This document shows, piece by piece, positions 1 to 10,396 of a DNA stretch of 64,000 bases. The notes under the pieces are model-generated. The model had not been told where the DNA came from. It saw only the letters and a list, made by a program, of their open reading frames with translations, and searched no databases. Origin of the DNA: an uncultured SAR86 cluster bacterium (GTDB taxonomy: Bacteria > Pseudomonadota > Gammaproteobacteria > Magnimaribacterales > D2472); the NCBI GenBank assembly GCA_902632555.1, contig CACPCZ010000002.1, positions 1-64,000 on the forward strand. The letters are read 5' to 3'. How positions within the stretch are numbered: the first letter of the stretch is position 1; each line of letters starts with the position of its first letter. The translations under genes and the position numbers were made by a program.

Positions 1-345
1 TTCTGCAGGAGCTACTTCTTCTACTGAAGCTTCTTCTTCTGCTGGAGCTTCTTCTACTGGAGTTATCTTATCTGCTGAAACATCTTCAGATGAATCGGAA
101 GAAAAATGAATCTCCCATGCTTCTAATAGCTGAGCCTTAGTAAGATTGATATCTAAGTCGAGTCCATTATCTTTAGCAGAACTAACAATATCTGCTTTTT
201 TCATCTTATTTAAAGCTGATTTGCTAGGTAATTCTTTTAATTCCTGGGTTATTTTTTGTTCTTTTGTAGCATCTTTAGGCGTAGATGAGCCGCCAAATAA
301 TCTGGAGAAAAATCCTTTTTTCTTATTATCTTTGTTATCGCTCAT
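1..345 (-). CDS. Partial protein (runs off left edge), N-terminal MSDNKDNKKKGFFSRLFGG, SAP/Rho_N-like segment, then acidic EAPAEE-rich region; possibly FtsY-type acidic N-domain
   Basis: ATG at 343-345 on the minus strand, open to the window edge; translation MSDNKDNKKKGFFSRLFGGSSTPKDATKEQKITQELKELPSKSALNKMKKADIVSSAKDNGLDLDINLTKAQLLEAWE...[18 protein letters not shown]. Confidence 0.6.
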   Translation of the reverse strand, partial: MSDNKDNKKKGFFSRLFGGSSTPKDATKEQKITQELKELPSKSALNKMKKADIVSSAKDNGLDLDINLTKAQLLEAWEIHFSSDSSEDVSADKITPVEEAPAEEEASVEEVAPAE

Positions 346-364
346 AATATTCGCCTAAAAAGGG

Positions 365-1096
365 CTATAGGATAGCCTTAGATGACCATTCTTCCAAGAG
401 TTTTTTTTGTTTTTTTGTTAATTTTATACCTTTAAGCAAATCCGGTCTTTTCAAAAAAGTTTTAATCAAAGAGTTTTCATTTTTCCATAATTGAATTTTT
501 TGATGATTTCCTGATAAAAGAATTTCAGGGACTTTCATTGACTCAAATTTTTCTGGTTTTGTATATACATCACCCTTTAATAATCCATTGGAAAAAGTAT
601 CTTTCATATAAGAATCAATGTTGCCTAATGTTCCTGGAACATGTCTCGAAATAGCGTCTATAAGGCATAATGCAGCATATTCTCCTCCACTTAGAACAAA
701 ATCACCTAATGAGATTTCTTCATCTACATACTTATCAATAACTCTTTGATCGATACCTTCATATCTTCCACATATAATGGTTATATTTTTAAGATTCGAA
801 AGTGAGACTACTTTTTTTTGATCTAACTTAATGCCTTGGGGCGATAAATAAACCACCTTCCCGCGTTTTTTTTTATTTATTTGTTTAAGTGTTTTTACAA
901 TTGGTTCTGCCATCAATACCATACCCTCTCCACCACCGTATGGCTTTGAATCAACTTGATTATGTTTGTTAACTGCATTTTTTCGAATGTCAAAGGTTTT
1001 AAGACATATAATTTTATTTTTTAACGATTTCGATATTACCCCTGAATTAAGAGCATCAAATATTTCAGGAAAAATAGTTAATATATTTATATTCAT
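365..1096 (-). CDS. trmD: tRNA (guanine-N1)-methyltransferase TrmD
   Basis: MNINILTIFPEIFDAL..., GGGEGMVLMAEP, SLGDFVLSGGEYAAL motifs; next to rimM. Confidence 0.97.
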   Translation of the reverse strand: MNINILTIFPEIFDALNSGVISKSLKNKIICLKTFDIRKNAVNKHNQVDSKPYGGGEGMVLMAEPIVKTLKQINKKKRGKVVYLSPQGIKLDQKKVVSLSNLKNITIICGRYEGIDQRVIDKYVDEEISLGDFVLSGGEYAALCLIDAISRHVPGTLGNIDSYMKDTFSNGLLKGDVYTKPEKFESMKVPEILLSGNHQKIQLWKNENSLIKTFLKRPDLLKGIKLTKKQKKLLEEWSSKAIL

Positions 1097-1099
1097 TTG

Positions 1100-1621
1100 T
1101 TAATAATCACTTTTCCAAAAAACTCTGATGATTTTTTTTTCTAAATCAATAGACTTAATAAAAACATTTCTAACAAATGGTATTAGTCTAATTTCATTGT
1201 CAACTGAATCTTTAGTGGGATGGACAATCAAGCAATCGTTTGACCCATAATTATTTAGAGCCTCTACCTTACCTAAAATTGTATTTTCGTTTATGTCAAT
1301 TACAAGCAAATCTATGAGTTCATTCCAATAGATATCTCCAGTATTTAAAATAGGCAAATCCTCTTGATTAATAAAGATTTTTTTATTTGTAAACTCTTTT
1401 ATCTCATCTACGTTGTCGATGTCCAAAATTTTTGCAAAAAATTTAGAATTATTTTTTTTTATATACTCAAACTTAACAATATTGTTATCAAAGAATCTGA
1501 TTTTATCTATGTAATCGATTATATTTTCTTCAGGATCACAAAATGAATTTAGAAAAAATTCTCCTTTCAAGCCTCTAGGCTTACCAATTGATCCAATGCA
1601 GGTATATCTATTTTTCTTCAT
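1100..1621 (-). CDS. rimM: 16S rRNA processing protein RimM
   Basis: ORF 1100..1645; start chosen at MKKNRYTCIGSIGKPRGLKGEF (1621); rpsP-rimM-trmD order. Confidence 0.93.
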   Translation of the reverse strand: MKKNRYTCIGSIGKPRGLKGEFFLNSFCDPEENIIDYIDKIRFFDNNIVKFEYIKKNNSKFFAKILDIDNVDEIKEFTNKKIFINQEDLPILNTGDIYWNELIDLLVIDINENTILGKVEALNNYGSNDCLIVHPTKDSVDNEIRLIPFVRNVFIKSIDLEKKIIRVFWKSDY

Positions 1622-2060
1622 TTTCTGAAGATTCAGTTTCATCAATATCTTCTGTTGATGAATTTTCTTCAGCTGGAGCTTCGTCTGATTTTTCTTCCTC
1701 TGCTGGAGCCTCTTCTTCTGCTGAAGCCTCTTCTTCTGCTGGAGCCTCTTCTTCAGCTGGAGTTTCTTCTGCTGCTGCTTCCTCTACTGGAGCTTCTTCT
1801 TCGTCTGATTTTTCTTCCTCTGCAGAAACTTCTTCATCTGCAGAAACTTCTTCATCTGCTGGAGCCTCTACTTCTGCTGGAGACTCTTCTTCAGCTGGTG
1901 CTTCTTCTTCTGCTGGAGCTCTTCTTCTGCTGGAGCTTCTTCTGCAGGAGCTTCTTCCTCTGCAGGAGCTTCTGCTGCTGCTGCTTCCTCTACTGGAGCT
2001 TCTTCTTCTGCTGGAGTTTCTTCTACTGGAGCCTCTTCTTCAGCTTTTTTAGCCGCTTCT
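1608..2060 (-). repeat. Low-complexity degenerate GAAGAAGCTCCAGCA-type repeat encoding (E)EAPAEE
   Basis: Repeated tcttctgctggagc units on the + strand, acidic Ala/Pro/Glu translation on the - strand. Confidence 0.9.
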
Positions 2061-2386
2061 TTTGCTAATTTTTCAGCCAAGGCAGCTTTTTTTGCATCGG
2101 CTTTTGCTTTTTTTGCAGCCAATTTAACTTCTAATTCCTCTGGTGTTAATTGCGCTTCTTTAGCAAGAGCTTTAACTCTATCACTAACTTGTGCACCTTT
2201 ACTCAACCAATCATTAAGTTTGTCAAGATCCAATCTCAACCTTTCTTCTTGACCTTTTGCCATTGGATTAAAAAATCCTAATCTTTCAATAAAAGCACCA
2301 TCCCTTGGACGTCTTTCATCAGCCACTGTAATAAAATAATAAGGCTTCTTCTTTGCCCCACTTCTAGCTAACCTAATAATTACCAT
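1868..2386 (-). CDS. rpsP: 30S ribosomal protein S16 with acidic Ala/Glu/Pro-rich C-terminal extension (probably frameshifted; the acidic frame continues to about 1608)
   Basis: [41 protein letters not shown] core; tail EEAPAEEE then switches to [11 protein letters not shown], which is the same repeat read in another frame. Confidence 0.93.
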   Translation of the reverse strand: MVIIRLARSGAKKKPYYFITVADERRPRDGAFIERLGFFNPMAKGQEERLRLDLDKLNDWLSKGAQVSDRVKALAKEAQLTPEELEVKLAAKKAKADAKKAALAEKLAKEAAKKAEEEAPVEETPAEEEAPVEEAAAAEAPAEEEAPAEEAPAEEELQQKKKHQLKKSLQQK

Positions 2387-2487
2387 ATCAAATTTTGTTA
2401 AAATCGTTAAAAAGATGTGTATTTTAGGTTAACCTTGCTAATATTGATAGTATTATTATGCAAAGTTTTAATTATTCTTAATCTTTA

Positions 2488-3051
2488 ATGAGTTTTATTA
2501 CCCAGGTAACTATTAGCATAGTTATTTATTACATTATGCGAATTAGCATGAAGAACGTAAGGTCTCTTTATACAGCCTCCTTAATTGCTGCGATGTCTTA
2601 CGTAATTATTTATCTTTTAACTTATGACTTGATAAATTTACTTCCTACATTACATTTCATGGTAACAGGATTGAGTCTTCTATTTATTTTTATTTCATAT
2701 AATGAAATTATTATTTTAGAAAGAAAAGTAAGAAAAATTAAGAAAGGCGAACTGGTGGGTTTTGAAAGCTTTTCAGTTGAAAAAAACTATAAAATTGTGT
2801 TTAAGCTTTTAGGTTTAGGGTTAATTTTTCTATCTTTTGCTTTGTTATCAGGTTTTAGTATGCAATCAATATTTACAGCAAATATTATATTTAAATCCTT
2901 ATTTACAGTAATTGCATGGCTGATATATGTTATTACTCTAGTTGGTATCAAGTACTTTAATTTCCCTATTAAATATGCCACACGAAGCTTATTTGTTGCG
3001 ATGTGGGCAGTACTAATTGCCTATTTTATGAACTCTTTTATTGTTAGTTAA
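2488..3051 (+). CDS. Shortened YpjD/CcsA-like cytochrome c assembly family membrane protein
   Basis: Resembles the C-terminal part of YpjD: LHFMVTGLSLLFIFIS...LLGLGLIFLSFALLSGF...SLFTVIAWLIYVITLVG; adjacent to a corB-like gene as ypjD is in enterics. Confidence 0.6.
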   Translation: MSFITQVTISIVIYYIMRISMKNVRSLYTASLIAAMSYVIIYLLTYDLINLLPTLHFMVTGLSLLFIFISYNEIIILERKVRKIKKGELVGFESFSVEKNYKIVFKLLGLGLIFLSFALLSGFSMQSIFTANIIFKSLFTVIAWLIYVITLVGIKYFNFPIKYATRSLFVAMWAVLIAYFMNSFIVS

Positions 3052-3053
3052 TC

Positions 3054-4307
3054 ATGATTGAAGAACCTTCATTGCTTTTTTTATTCTCAACATTAGTTTT
3101 ATTATTAATATTAAGTGGATTCTTTTCTGGTTCAGAAACAGGAATGATGGCAGCAAATAAAATAAAATTAAAAAACTTATCAAAAAAATCAAAATATAGC
3201 GCAAAAAGAGCAATTGAACTTCTGAAAAGGCCTGACCAATTATTGTCAGCAATATTAGTAGGAAATAATTTTGCAAACATTCTTGCGTCTGCAATTGTCA
3301 CAATAATTATGATTAATTACTTCGGTGGTAACGTCTTATTGGGCTCTGTAATACTAACAATTATAATTTTGATTTTTTCAGAAATCACGCCTAAAACAAT
3401 AGCTGCTATAAAGCCAGAAAGTGTTGCAACAAGATCCTCATTTTTGCTAAAAATTCTTGTTTACATATTTAAACCCCTAATATTCTTCACAAACTTCATT
3501 AGCAGATCGATCTTGTCAATTTTTAATCTCAACGCAAAAGATGCTTCTAATAATGATAATCTTAATACTGAAGAATTAAGAACATTACTTGATGAATCAG
3601 GGGATTTAATCCCTAAACAATACAGAAAAATGCTTTCTTCAGTTTTGGGAATGGAAGAGCTAGTTGTTGAAGACATAATGATTCCAACCTCAGAAGTTAT
3701 TGGCATAAATATAAAAGATAATCATGTAGAGGCAATAAGTATTATTGAATCCACAGAATATACAAGACTTCCAGTGTTTAGTGATTCTATTGATAACATG
3801 ATAGGTATCTTGCATCTAAAAGATTCGCATTCATTCTTGGAGATGCTTGAGAATAACAAAAAGATAGATAGCACGTTACAAGAAACATATTTTGTTTCTC
3901 AATCTACTGCATTAATGAAACAACTTCGTGAGTTTTTATCCAATGATAAAAGCATTGCCCTGGTTGTAGATGAATACGGTGAAATACAAGGATTAATTTC
4001 TATTGAAGATATCTTCAAGGAAATTGTTGGAAAATTTGGTTCTGCAAAAGAAGAGCTAGAAAAAGAATTTGTTATTCTAAATGATGAGTCTGTAATTACA
4101 GATGGAAATGCGAGAATTAGAGATTTAAATAACTTTGTAAATTGGGACATTTATGATGATAGTTCTAAAACTATAAATGGGCTTGTAACAGAGTATTTGG
4201 ACCAAATTCCCCAGGCTAATTTGTGTATTGAAATAGAAGACTACAGGTTTGAGATTATTGAAATTGAAAACAACTTTATTTCAAAGATTAAAATAAAAAA
4301 AATTTAG
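3054..4307 (+). CDS. HlyC/CorC (CorB, DUF21 + CBS) family transporter
   Basis: FSGSETGMMAANKIKLK..., VEDIMIPTSEVIGI, CBS region LVVDEYGEIQGLISIEDIFKEIVG. Confidence 0.92.
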   Translation: MIEEPSLLFLFSTLVLLLILSGFFSGSETGMMAANKIKLKNLSKKSKYSAKRAIELLKRPDQLLSAILVGNNFANILASAIVTIIMINYFGGNVLLGSVILTIIILIFSEITPKTIAAIKPESVATRSSFLLKILVYIFKPLIFFTNFISRSILSIFNLNAKDASNNDNLNTEELRTLLDESGDLIPKQYRKMLSSVLGMEELVVEDIMIPTSEVIGINIKDNHVEAISIIESTEYTRLPVFSDSIDNMIGILHLKDSHSFLEMLENNKKIDSTLQETYFVSQSTALMKQLREFLSNDKSIALVVDEYGEIQGLISIEDIFKEIVGKFGSAKEELEKEFVILNDESVITDGNARIRDLNNFVNWDIYDDSSKTINGLVTEYLDQIPQANLCIEIEDYRFEIIEIENNFISKIKIKKI

Positions 4308-4579
4308 ATTCTAATCTTAAAAATAACTTTACCTAAAATATCTTTCTTCAAAATTGAAGAGTCATTGATTTCTGAGTAATAAGATTTGTTGTCACTTTGG
4401 AGTTTAAAAGCATTGTTATTTTTAGAAATCACTCTTTTAAGAATATTTCCATGATTTTCTGATCTTACTACTACAACATCGTTAATTTTTGCAGAGAAAA
4501 TGTTAGATGTAATCACTATATCTTGATCAAGATATTTGGGAGCCATGCTAGACCCCCTAACTTTATAAATGTTAATCAC
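4304..4579 (-). CDS. sodX: Nickel-type superoxide dismutase maturation protease (S26 family)
   Basis: VRGSSMAPKYLDQDIVI (catalytic Ser) and ILKRVI (catalytic Lys) motifs; overlaps sodN. Confidence 0.85.
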   Translation of the reverse strand: MINIYKVRGSSMAPKYLDQDIVITSNIFSAKINDVVVVRSENHGNILKRVISKNNNAFKLQSDNKSYYSEINDSSILKKDILGKVIFKIRI

Positions 4580-5036
4580 TCAAAATAGGCACAACCATTT
4601 TTACATGCGGAGGATTTAGTGACGTTTTAGTTTCAGTTTCAACTTCTTTTGTAGTCCAAAAAATCTCTGCAAACCTATTTACTTTCTCAATTAAATCTAC
4701 TCCATTTTGTCTATCAATATCTTGTTTACATTTTGATGCTGTCATCATTATAGAGTGAGCTAACTCATGAATTTCTGGAAATTTTTCCATATGTGGCTCT
4801 TTAAAGTAATCACCCCAAATAGTTCTAACAGCATCTTTTACTTCAATGGCATGATCCTCTTTTTGTTGAACCAGTCTATTCAAATGAGCCAGATCTTTTT
4901 TCGAATCAATGCTATCTGGCATTTCAGCGATCAAATCTAAAAACCTTAACACACTTAATGCTGCATATTGTGCAACTCCAGGGTCATAAACTGCGCATGG
5001 AATGTCGCAATGCGCTTTAACATCTTTAATTCTCAT
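4572..5036 (-). CDS. sodN: Nickel superoxide dismutase
   Basis: Nickel-hook motif HCDIPCAVYDPG after a short leader MRIKDVKA; adjacent maturation protease. Confidence 0.95.
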   Translation of the reverse strand: MRIKDVKAHCDIPCAVYDPGVAQYAALSVLRFLDLIAEMPDSIDSKKDLAHLNRLVQQKEDHAIEVKDAVRTIWGDYFKEPHMEKFPEIHELAHSIMMTASKCKQDIDRQNGVDLIEKVNRFAEIFWTTKEVETETKTSLNPPHVKMVVPILSD

Positions 5037-5209
5037 ATAAATCTCCTATAAACAGCTCTCATAATTTGAACTATAGTTAAACCTAAACAAATGTAAGTGA
5101 AAAATATGATCAATTGAACAATATATTCAATGAAGTGAAAATGAATTGTATTGTCAACATGAGCAAATAAATTTATCGATAATAATGGTAAAAAATATAT
5201 TAATTTCAT
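5033..5209 (-). CDS. Small membrane protein upstream of sodN (signal-like N-terminus, His-containing HVDNTIHFH, one further TM)
   Basis: ORF 5033..5227; likely start MKLIYFLPLLSINLFAHVDNTIHFHFIEYI; overlaps sodN start by 4 nt. Confidence 0.65.
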   Translation of the reverse strand: MKLIYFLPLLSINLFAHVDNTIHFHFIEYIVQLIIFFTYICLGLTIVQIMRAVYRRFI

Positions 5210-5252
5210 TAAAACAGCTCCACACAAATTATTTTAGTTGTTATCAATTATA

Positions 5253-5277
5253 CAAAAAAAAAGGGGCTTTATGCCCC
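5253..5277 (-). terminator. Rho-independent terminator of groESL
   Basis: Minus strand GGGGCATAAAGCCCC hairpin followed by a run of T, just downstream of the groL stop. Confidence 0.85.
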
Positions 5278-5301
5278 AATTTTTTGAATAGTGCTATAGA
5301 T

Positions 5302-6948
<1,647 letters not shown>

Positions 6949-6972
6949 TTATCTCCCTAATAACTTATATAT

Positions 6973-7260
6973 TTATTCAACAATACCGAAGATATCTTTC
7001 TCACATAATATTAGATATTCTTCTCCGTTTAATTTAATTTCATTTCCACCGTATTGTCCGAAAATGACTGTATCTCCAACAGAAACATTCATTGTGGATG
7101 CTTCACCTGCATCATTAGTTTTTCCTGGTCCAACTGCAACGACTTCACCTTGTGATGGCTTTTCTTTGGCAGAACCAGATAAAATAATTCCACCTGATGA
7201 GGTTTCTTCTTCCTCAGTTCTCTTAACGAGGACATTATCATGTAAAGGTCTAAAATTCAT
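6973..7260 (-). CDS. groES: Co-chaperonin GroES
   Basis: MNFRPLHDNVLVKRTEEEETSSGGIILSGSAKEKPSQGEVVAVGPG. Confidence 0.99.
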   Translation of the reverse strand: MNFRPLHDNVLVKRTEEEETSSGGIILSGSAKEKPSQGEVVAVGPGKTNDAGEASTMNVSVGDTVIFGQYGGNEIKLNGEEYLILCEKDIFGIVE

Positions 7261-7301
7261 TTATCTCTCCATATAAATTGCATATTTATCTTAACCAATA
7301 A

Positions 7302-7328
7302 TTATGGGCTAAAAAATATAAATCAATA
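7302..7328 (-). promoter_or_regulatory. Possible heat-shock (sigma32-like) promoter of groES
   Basis: Minus strand TTGATttatattttttagCCCATaAT upstream of groES; partial match to CTTGAA-N13-CCCATNT. Confidence 0.35.
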
Positions 7329-7330
7329 GA

Positions 7331-7678
7331 TTAAATAACTTTTTTTAATCTAAAAATTAAAAGCGCAATTGTAACCCCAATTAGGTTGGCAAGTAAGTCA
7401 AATAATTCAAAATATCTATATGGATGAAAATAATGAATAAGCTCTATAATTGCTCCAATCAAAAAAACCAATGAAATAATTTGATAATCTCCTAGCTCAA
7501 ATTTTGAAATCAATCCTAAATAAGCTAGATAAAAGAATATTAACGTATGTAAAGCTTTATCTGATAAAAAAGAGAGCGCATCAAATCTAGGAATATCTTC
7601 TGCATTAACAAGGCTAAAATAAAAAACTAGTATTATTGAAACAAAGAAAACTATTCTAATTTTTAATATTTTGCTCAT
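7331..7678 (-). CDS. VanZ-like family membrane protein
   Basis: FLSDKALHTLIFFYLAYLGL...EIIHYFHPYRYFELFDLLANLIGVTIALLIF-type pattern. Confidence 0.75.
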   Translation of the reverse strand: MSKILKIRIVFFVSIILVFYFSLVNAEDIPRFDALSFLSDKALHTLIFFYLAYLGLISKFELGDYQIISLVFLIGAIIELIHYFHPYRYFELFDLLANLIGVTIALLIFRLKKVI

Positions 7679-8921
7679 TAAAAAAGCCTTTATTTAGATA
7701 TATCAAGATCATTGCGGGAATTGCTAAACAAGAAGTAAAGACGTAAAAACTCATCCAACCATATGAAAAACCATATAAATTTTGAAAATTTTCCACAAAT
7801 ACGCCAGAAAAACCTCCAAAAATTTTTCCTAAAAATGCCATTAAAGACGTTAACAATGCATATTGAAACCCAGTATATTTTGATGAAACTAAACTAGTTA
7901 AAAAGGTTATATTTACAGTGCCAACAATCCCTGCTGCCAAACTGTCAAAGGCGACAATTGATGCAAGTAAAGAAACGTTTTTCTCACTGACAGCAGAATA
8001 AGAAAAAAATAGATTTGTAAACATTACTAAAAAGGCTCCAATCAGAAGAGATTTATATAAACCTATTTTCTTTATCAGAATTCCTCCAAGAAAAACTCCA
8101 ACTATTGTTGCAATTAAAGCAACCACTTTAACTACATAACCGATTTCTGAAAGTGTATACCCCATATCGATGTAAAAAGGATTTGCCATCGGACCCATTA
8201 CGATATCAGTTAATCTATATGTAGAAACTATAAGTAAAAGTATGGATGCCATTTTTATCCCAAATCTCATAAAAAAATCTTTTATGGGGTCTATTAAAGA
8301 CTCTCGATAATTTAACTTTATGAGATCAGGGTTTGGGTTTTCTTCAGAAATATATATTGATACAACTAAGTTTATTGCCATAATAAAAGCCATTAATTGA
8401 TATGCTGATGACCATGAGAAATTATCAGCAAAAATTAATGCAAAAGAAGATCCAACCAATATAGCGATTCTGTAGCCAAATTGGTATCCGGCAGCTAAAT
8501 TTCCTTGATCTTCTAATTTTGCACTCTCGATTCTATAAGCATCTATTGCTATATCTTGAATAGAGCCCGCTAAAGCAACAGCAAATGCCAATATAGCAAA
8601 AATAACTAAGTCAATTAAAGGATTGATAAATGATAATGCTGTTAATGAAATGATTATCAGGACTTGCATTGTAATAATCCAACTCCTCCTGTGACCAAAT
8701 CTTTTAAAAGTTTTTGTAGGCGATCTATCAACAAAAGGAGCCCAAAGGAACTTTAAAGAATATGTAAGCATTATCCAACTTATAAAACCAATCAAACTTA
8801 AATCAACACCAGCATCTCTCAACCATGCTGTTAAAGTAATAAATATAAGTACGTATGGCAGACCGGATGCAAACCCATAACCTGTAAATGACGAAATTTT
8901 AAAGAAATTTTGATTTGTCAT
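7656..8921 (-). CDS. ampG: AmpG-like MFS muropeptide permease
   Basis: FTGYGFASGLPYVLIFITLTAWLRDAGVDLSLIGFISW...LKFLWAPFVDR; next to ampD. Confidence 0.85.
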   Translation of the reverse strand: MTNQNFFKISSFTGYGFASGLPYVLIFITLTAWLRDAGVDLSLIGFISWIMLTYSLKFLWAPFVDRSPTKTFKRFGHRRSWIITMQVLIIISLTALSFINPLIDLVIFAILAFAVALAGSIQDIAIDAYRIESAKLEDQGNLAAGYQFGYRIAILVGSSFALIFADNFSWSSAYQLMAFIMAINLVVSIYISEENPNPDLIKLNYRESLIDPIKDFFMRFGIKMASILLLIVSTYRLTDIVMGPMANPFYIDMGYTLSEIGYVVKVVALIATIVGVFLGGILIKKIGLYKSLLIGAFLVMFTNLFFSYSAVSEKNVSLLASIVAFDSLAAGIVGTVNITFLTSLVSSKYTGFQYALLTSLMAFLGKIFGGFSGVFVENFQNLYGFSYGWMSFYVFTSCLAIPAMILIYLNKGFFNEQNIKN

Positions 8922-9457
8922 AATCCTTTAAGATACCTTTTCCAATCAAAATTTGCACCAGGATCCGTTTTTCGATTTGGTGCAACTTCTGAATGTCCTA
9001 CAATGTTTTTTGGTTTAATTTTAGGATACTTCTTAATTATTTCATTAGTTGTAGATATTAAAACTTCATATTGATTGTCTGTGTACAGATCCTTTTCATT
9101 GCCTTCAAGTTCGATACCAATTGAATAATCATTACAATCCTCAACTCCCTTGTAGCAGGATACTCCTGCATGCCATGCTCTTTTATTAAAAGGAACAAAC
9201 TGAAGGACTTCACCATTTCTTTTTATAAAAATATGAGGCGAAACTTTAAGATCCTTTATTTCATTGAAATATTCATGTTTTGTTGTATCTAGATTATTTA
9301 AAAAAAAATCTTTTACAAAATCACCACCATATTGATCGGGTGGCAAACTTATACAATGAATAATGATTAATCTAATATCAGATTCATCTGGTCTTTCATT
9401 AAAATTTGGAGAATTATATATTTGTGATTCTTTGAAAATATGATTTTCAATCTTCAT
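8918..9457 (-). CDS. ampD: 1,6-anhydro-N-acetylmuramyl-L-alanine amidase AmpD
   Basis: NERPDESDIRLIIIHCISLPPDQYGG, AWHAGVS, IVGHSEVAPNRKTDPGANFDW. Confidence 0.95.
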   Translation of the reverse strand: MKIENHIFKESQIYNSPNFNERPDESDIRLIIIHCISLPPDQYGGDFVKDFFLNNLDTTKHEYFNEIKDLKVSPHIFIKRNGEVLQFVPFNKRAWHAGVSCYKGVEDCNDYSIGIELEGNEKDLYTDNQYEVLISTTNEIIKKYPKIKPKNIVGHSEVAPNRKTDPGANFDWKRYLKGL

Positions 9458-10396
9458 TTATCTTAATCCAGGAGGAAGTTTAAAATAAATATTTTCATTG
9501 TCTTCTCCATGTTCGATAATTTTAGCTCCGATATGATTTTCTAATGATTTAGCTATCTCCATTACTCTTGATTCAGGAGCAGATGCGCCCGCAGTAATTG
9601 AAATTCTGGAATAATTTGAAATATTGCCTAGATCTAAATCAGCAAACTCATCAATAAGAACAGATTTACATCCACATTTTTCACCAAGCTCTTTCAGTCT
9701 ATTGGAGTTAGAGCTATTTTTAGATCCAACAACTATCATAAAGTCTGACTCTAGAGCCAACTGTTTAACTGCATCTTGCCTATTTTGAGTTGCGTAGCAA
9801 ATATCATCCTTTTTAGGTATTGTTATATTTGGAAAACGATTCTTTAGTATTGAAATTATTGATTTTGTTTCATCAACACTTAACGTTGTTTGCGTTACAA
9901 CTGCAAGTTGATCATTTTTATTTACATCAATAGAATTTGCATCTTCTTCGTCTTGAACTAAATATATGGAACTATGTTCTGAATTAATATGTCTGCCCAT
10001 TGTTCCCTCAACTTCTGGATGTCCCTCATGCCCAATCAAAATAATATCTCTCTCAGCCTTAGCATGTTTTCTTACTTCCATATGGACTTTTGTAACTAAT
10101 GGACAAGTTGCATCAAAAAAATTTAAGTTTCTTGACTTGGTCTCTTCTTCAACCTCGCTTGAAACTCCATGAGCACTAAAAATTACAAGTGAGTTATTGG
10201 GGATTTCATCTATTTCCTCAACAAAAATAGCGCCTCTGTTTTTAAGGTCTTCTACAACAACTTTATTATGAACAACCTCATGTTTAACATAAACTGGTGC
10301 TCCATAAATATCTAATGCCTTATTAACAATATCAATAGCTCTATCAACTCCTGCACAGAAGCCCCGAGGATTTGCTAATTTAATTTGTTTCGACAT
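9458..10396 (-). CDS. ispH: 4-hydroxy-3-methylbut-2-enyl diphosphate reductase
   Basis: LANPRGFCAGVDRAIDIV...YVKHEVVHNKVVV...FSAHGVS...ATCPLVTKVH. Confidence 0.98.
   Translation of the reverse strand: MSKQIKLANPRGFCAGVDRAIDIVNKALDIYGAPVYVKHEVVHNKVVVEDLKNRGAIFVEEIDEIPNNSLVIFSAHGVSSEVEEETKSRNLNFFDATCPLVTKVHMEVRKHAKAERDIILIGHEGHPEVEGTMGRHINSEHSSIYLVQDEEDANSIDVNKNDQLAVVTQTTLSVDETKSIISILKNRFPNITIPKKDDICYATQNRQDAVKQLALESDFMIVVGSKNSSNSNRLKELGEKCGCKSVLIDEFADLDLGNISNYSRISITAGASAPESRVMEIAKSLENHIGAKIIEHGEDNENIYFKLPPGLR

Noticed and set aside
146-358. + strand 70-aa ORF at the left edge
   Set aside because: Antisense to the better-supported minus-strand partial CDS with ATG at 345.
1608-2060. Possible CRISPR or tandem satellite array at the rpsP tail
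   Set aside because: Units are short, degenerate, codon-phased and inside a coding frame; no spacers.
1588-2068. Two + strand ORFs (Ser/Ala- and Leu-rich) opposite rpsP
   Set aside because: Antisense readings of the trinucleotide-like acidic repeat; they have no independent coding support.
3052-3301. Minus-strand ORFs over the 5' end of the CorB-like gene
   Set aside because: Antisense to clear DUF21/CBS coding sequence.
5241-5254. TATAAT-like motif and TTGTTATCAA between the groL terminator and the sodN operon as a Fur/Nur-regulated promoter
   Set aside because: A -10-like hexamer is visible, but there is no convincing -35 or recognisable metal-regulator operator.
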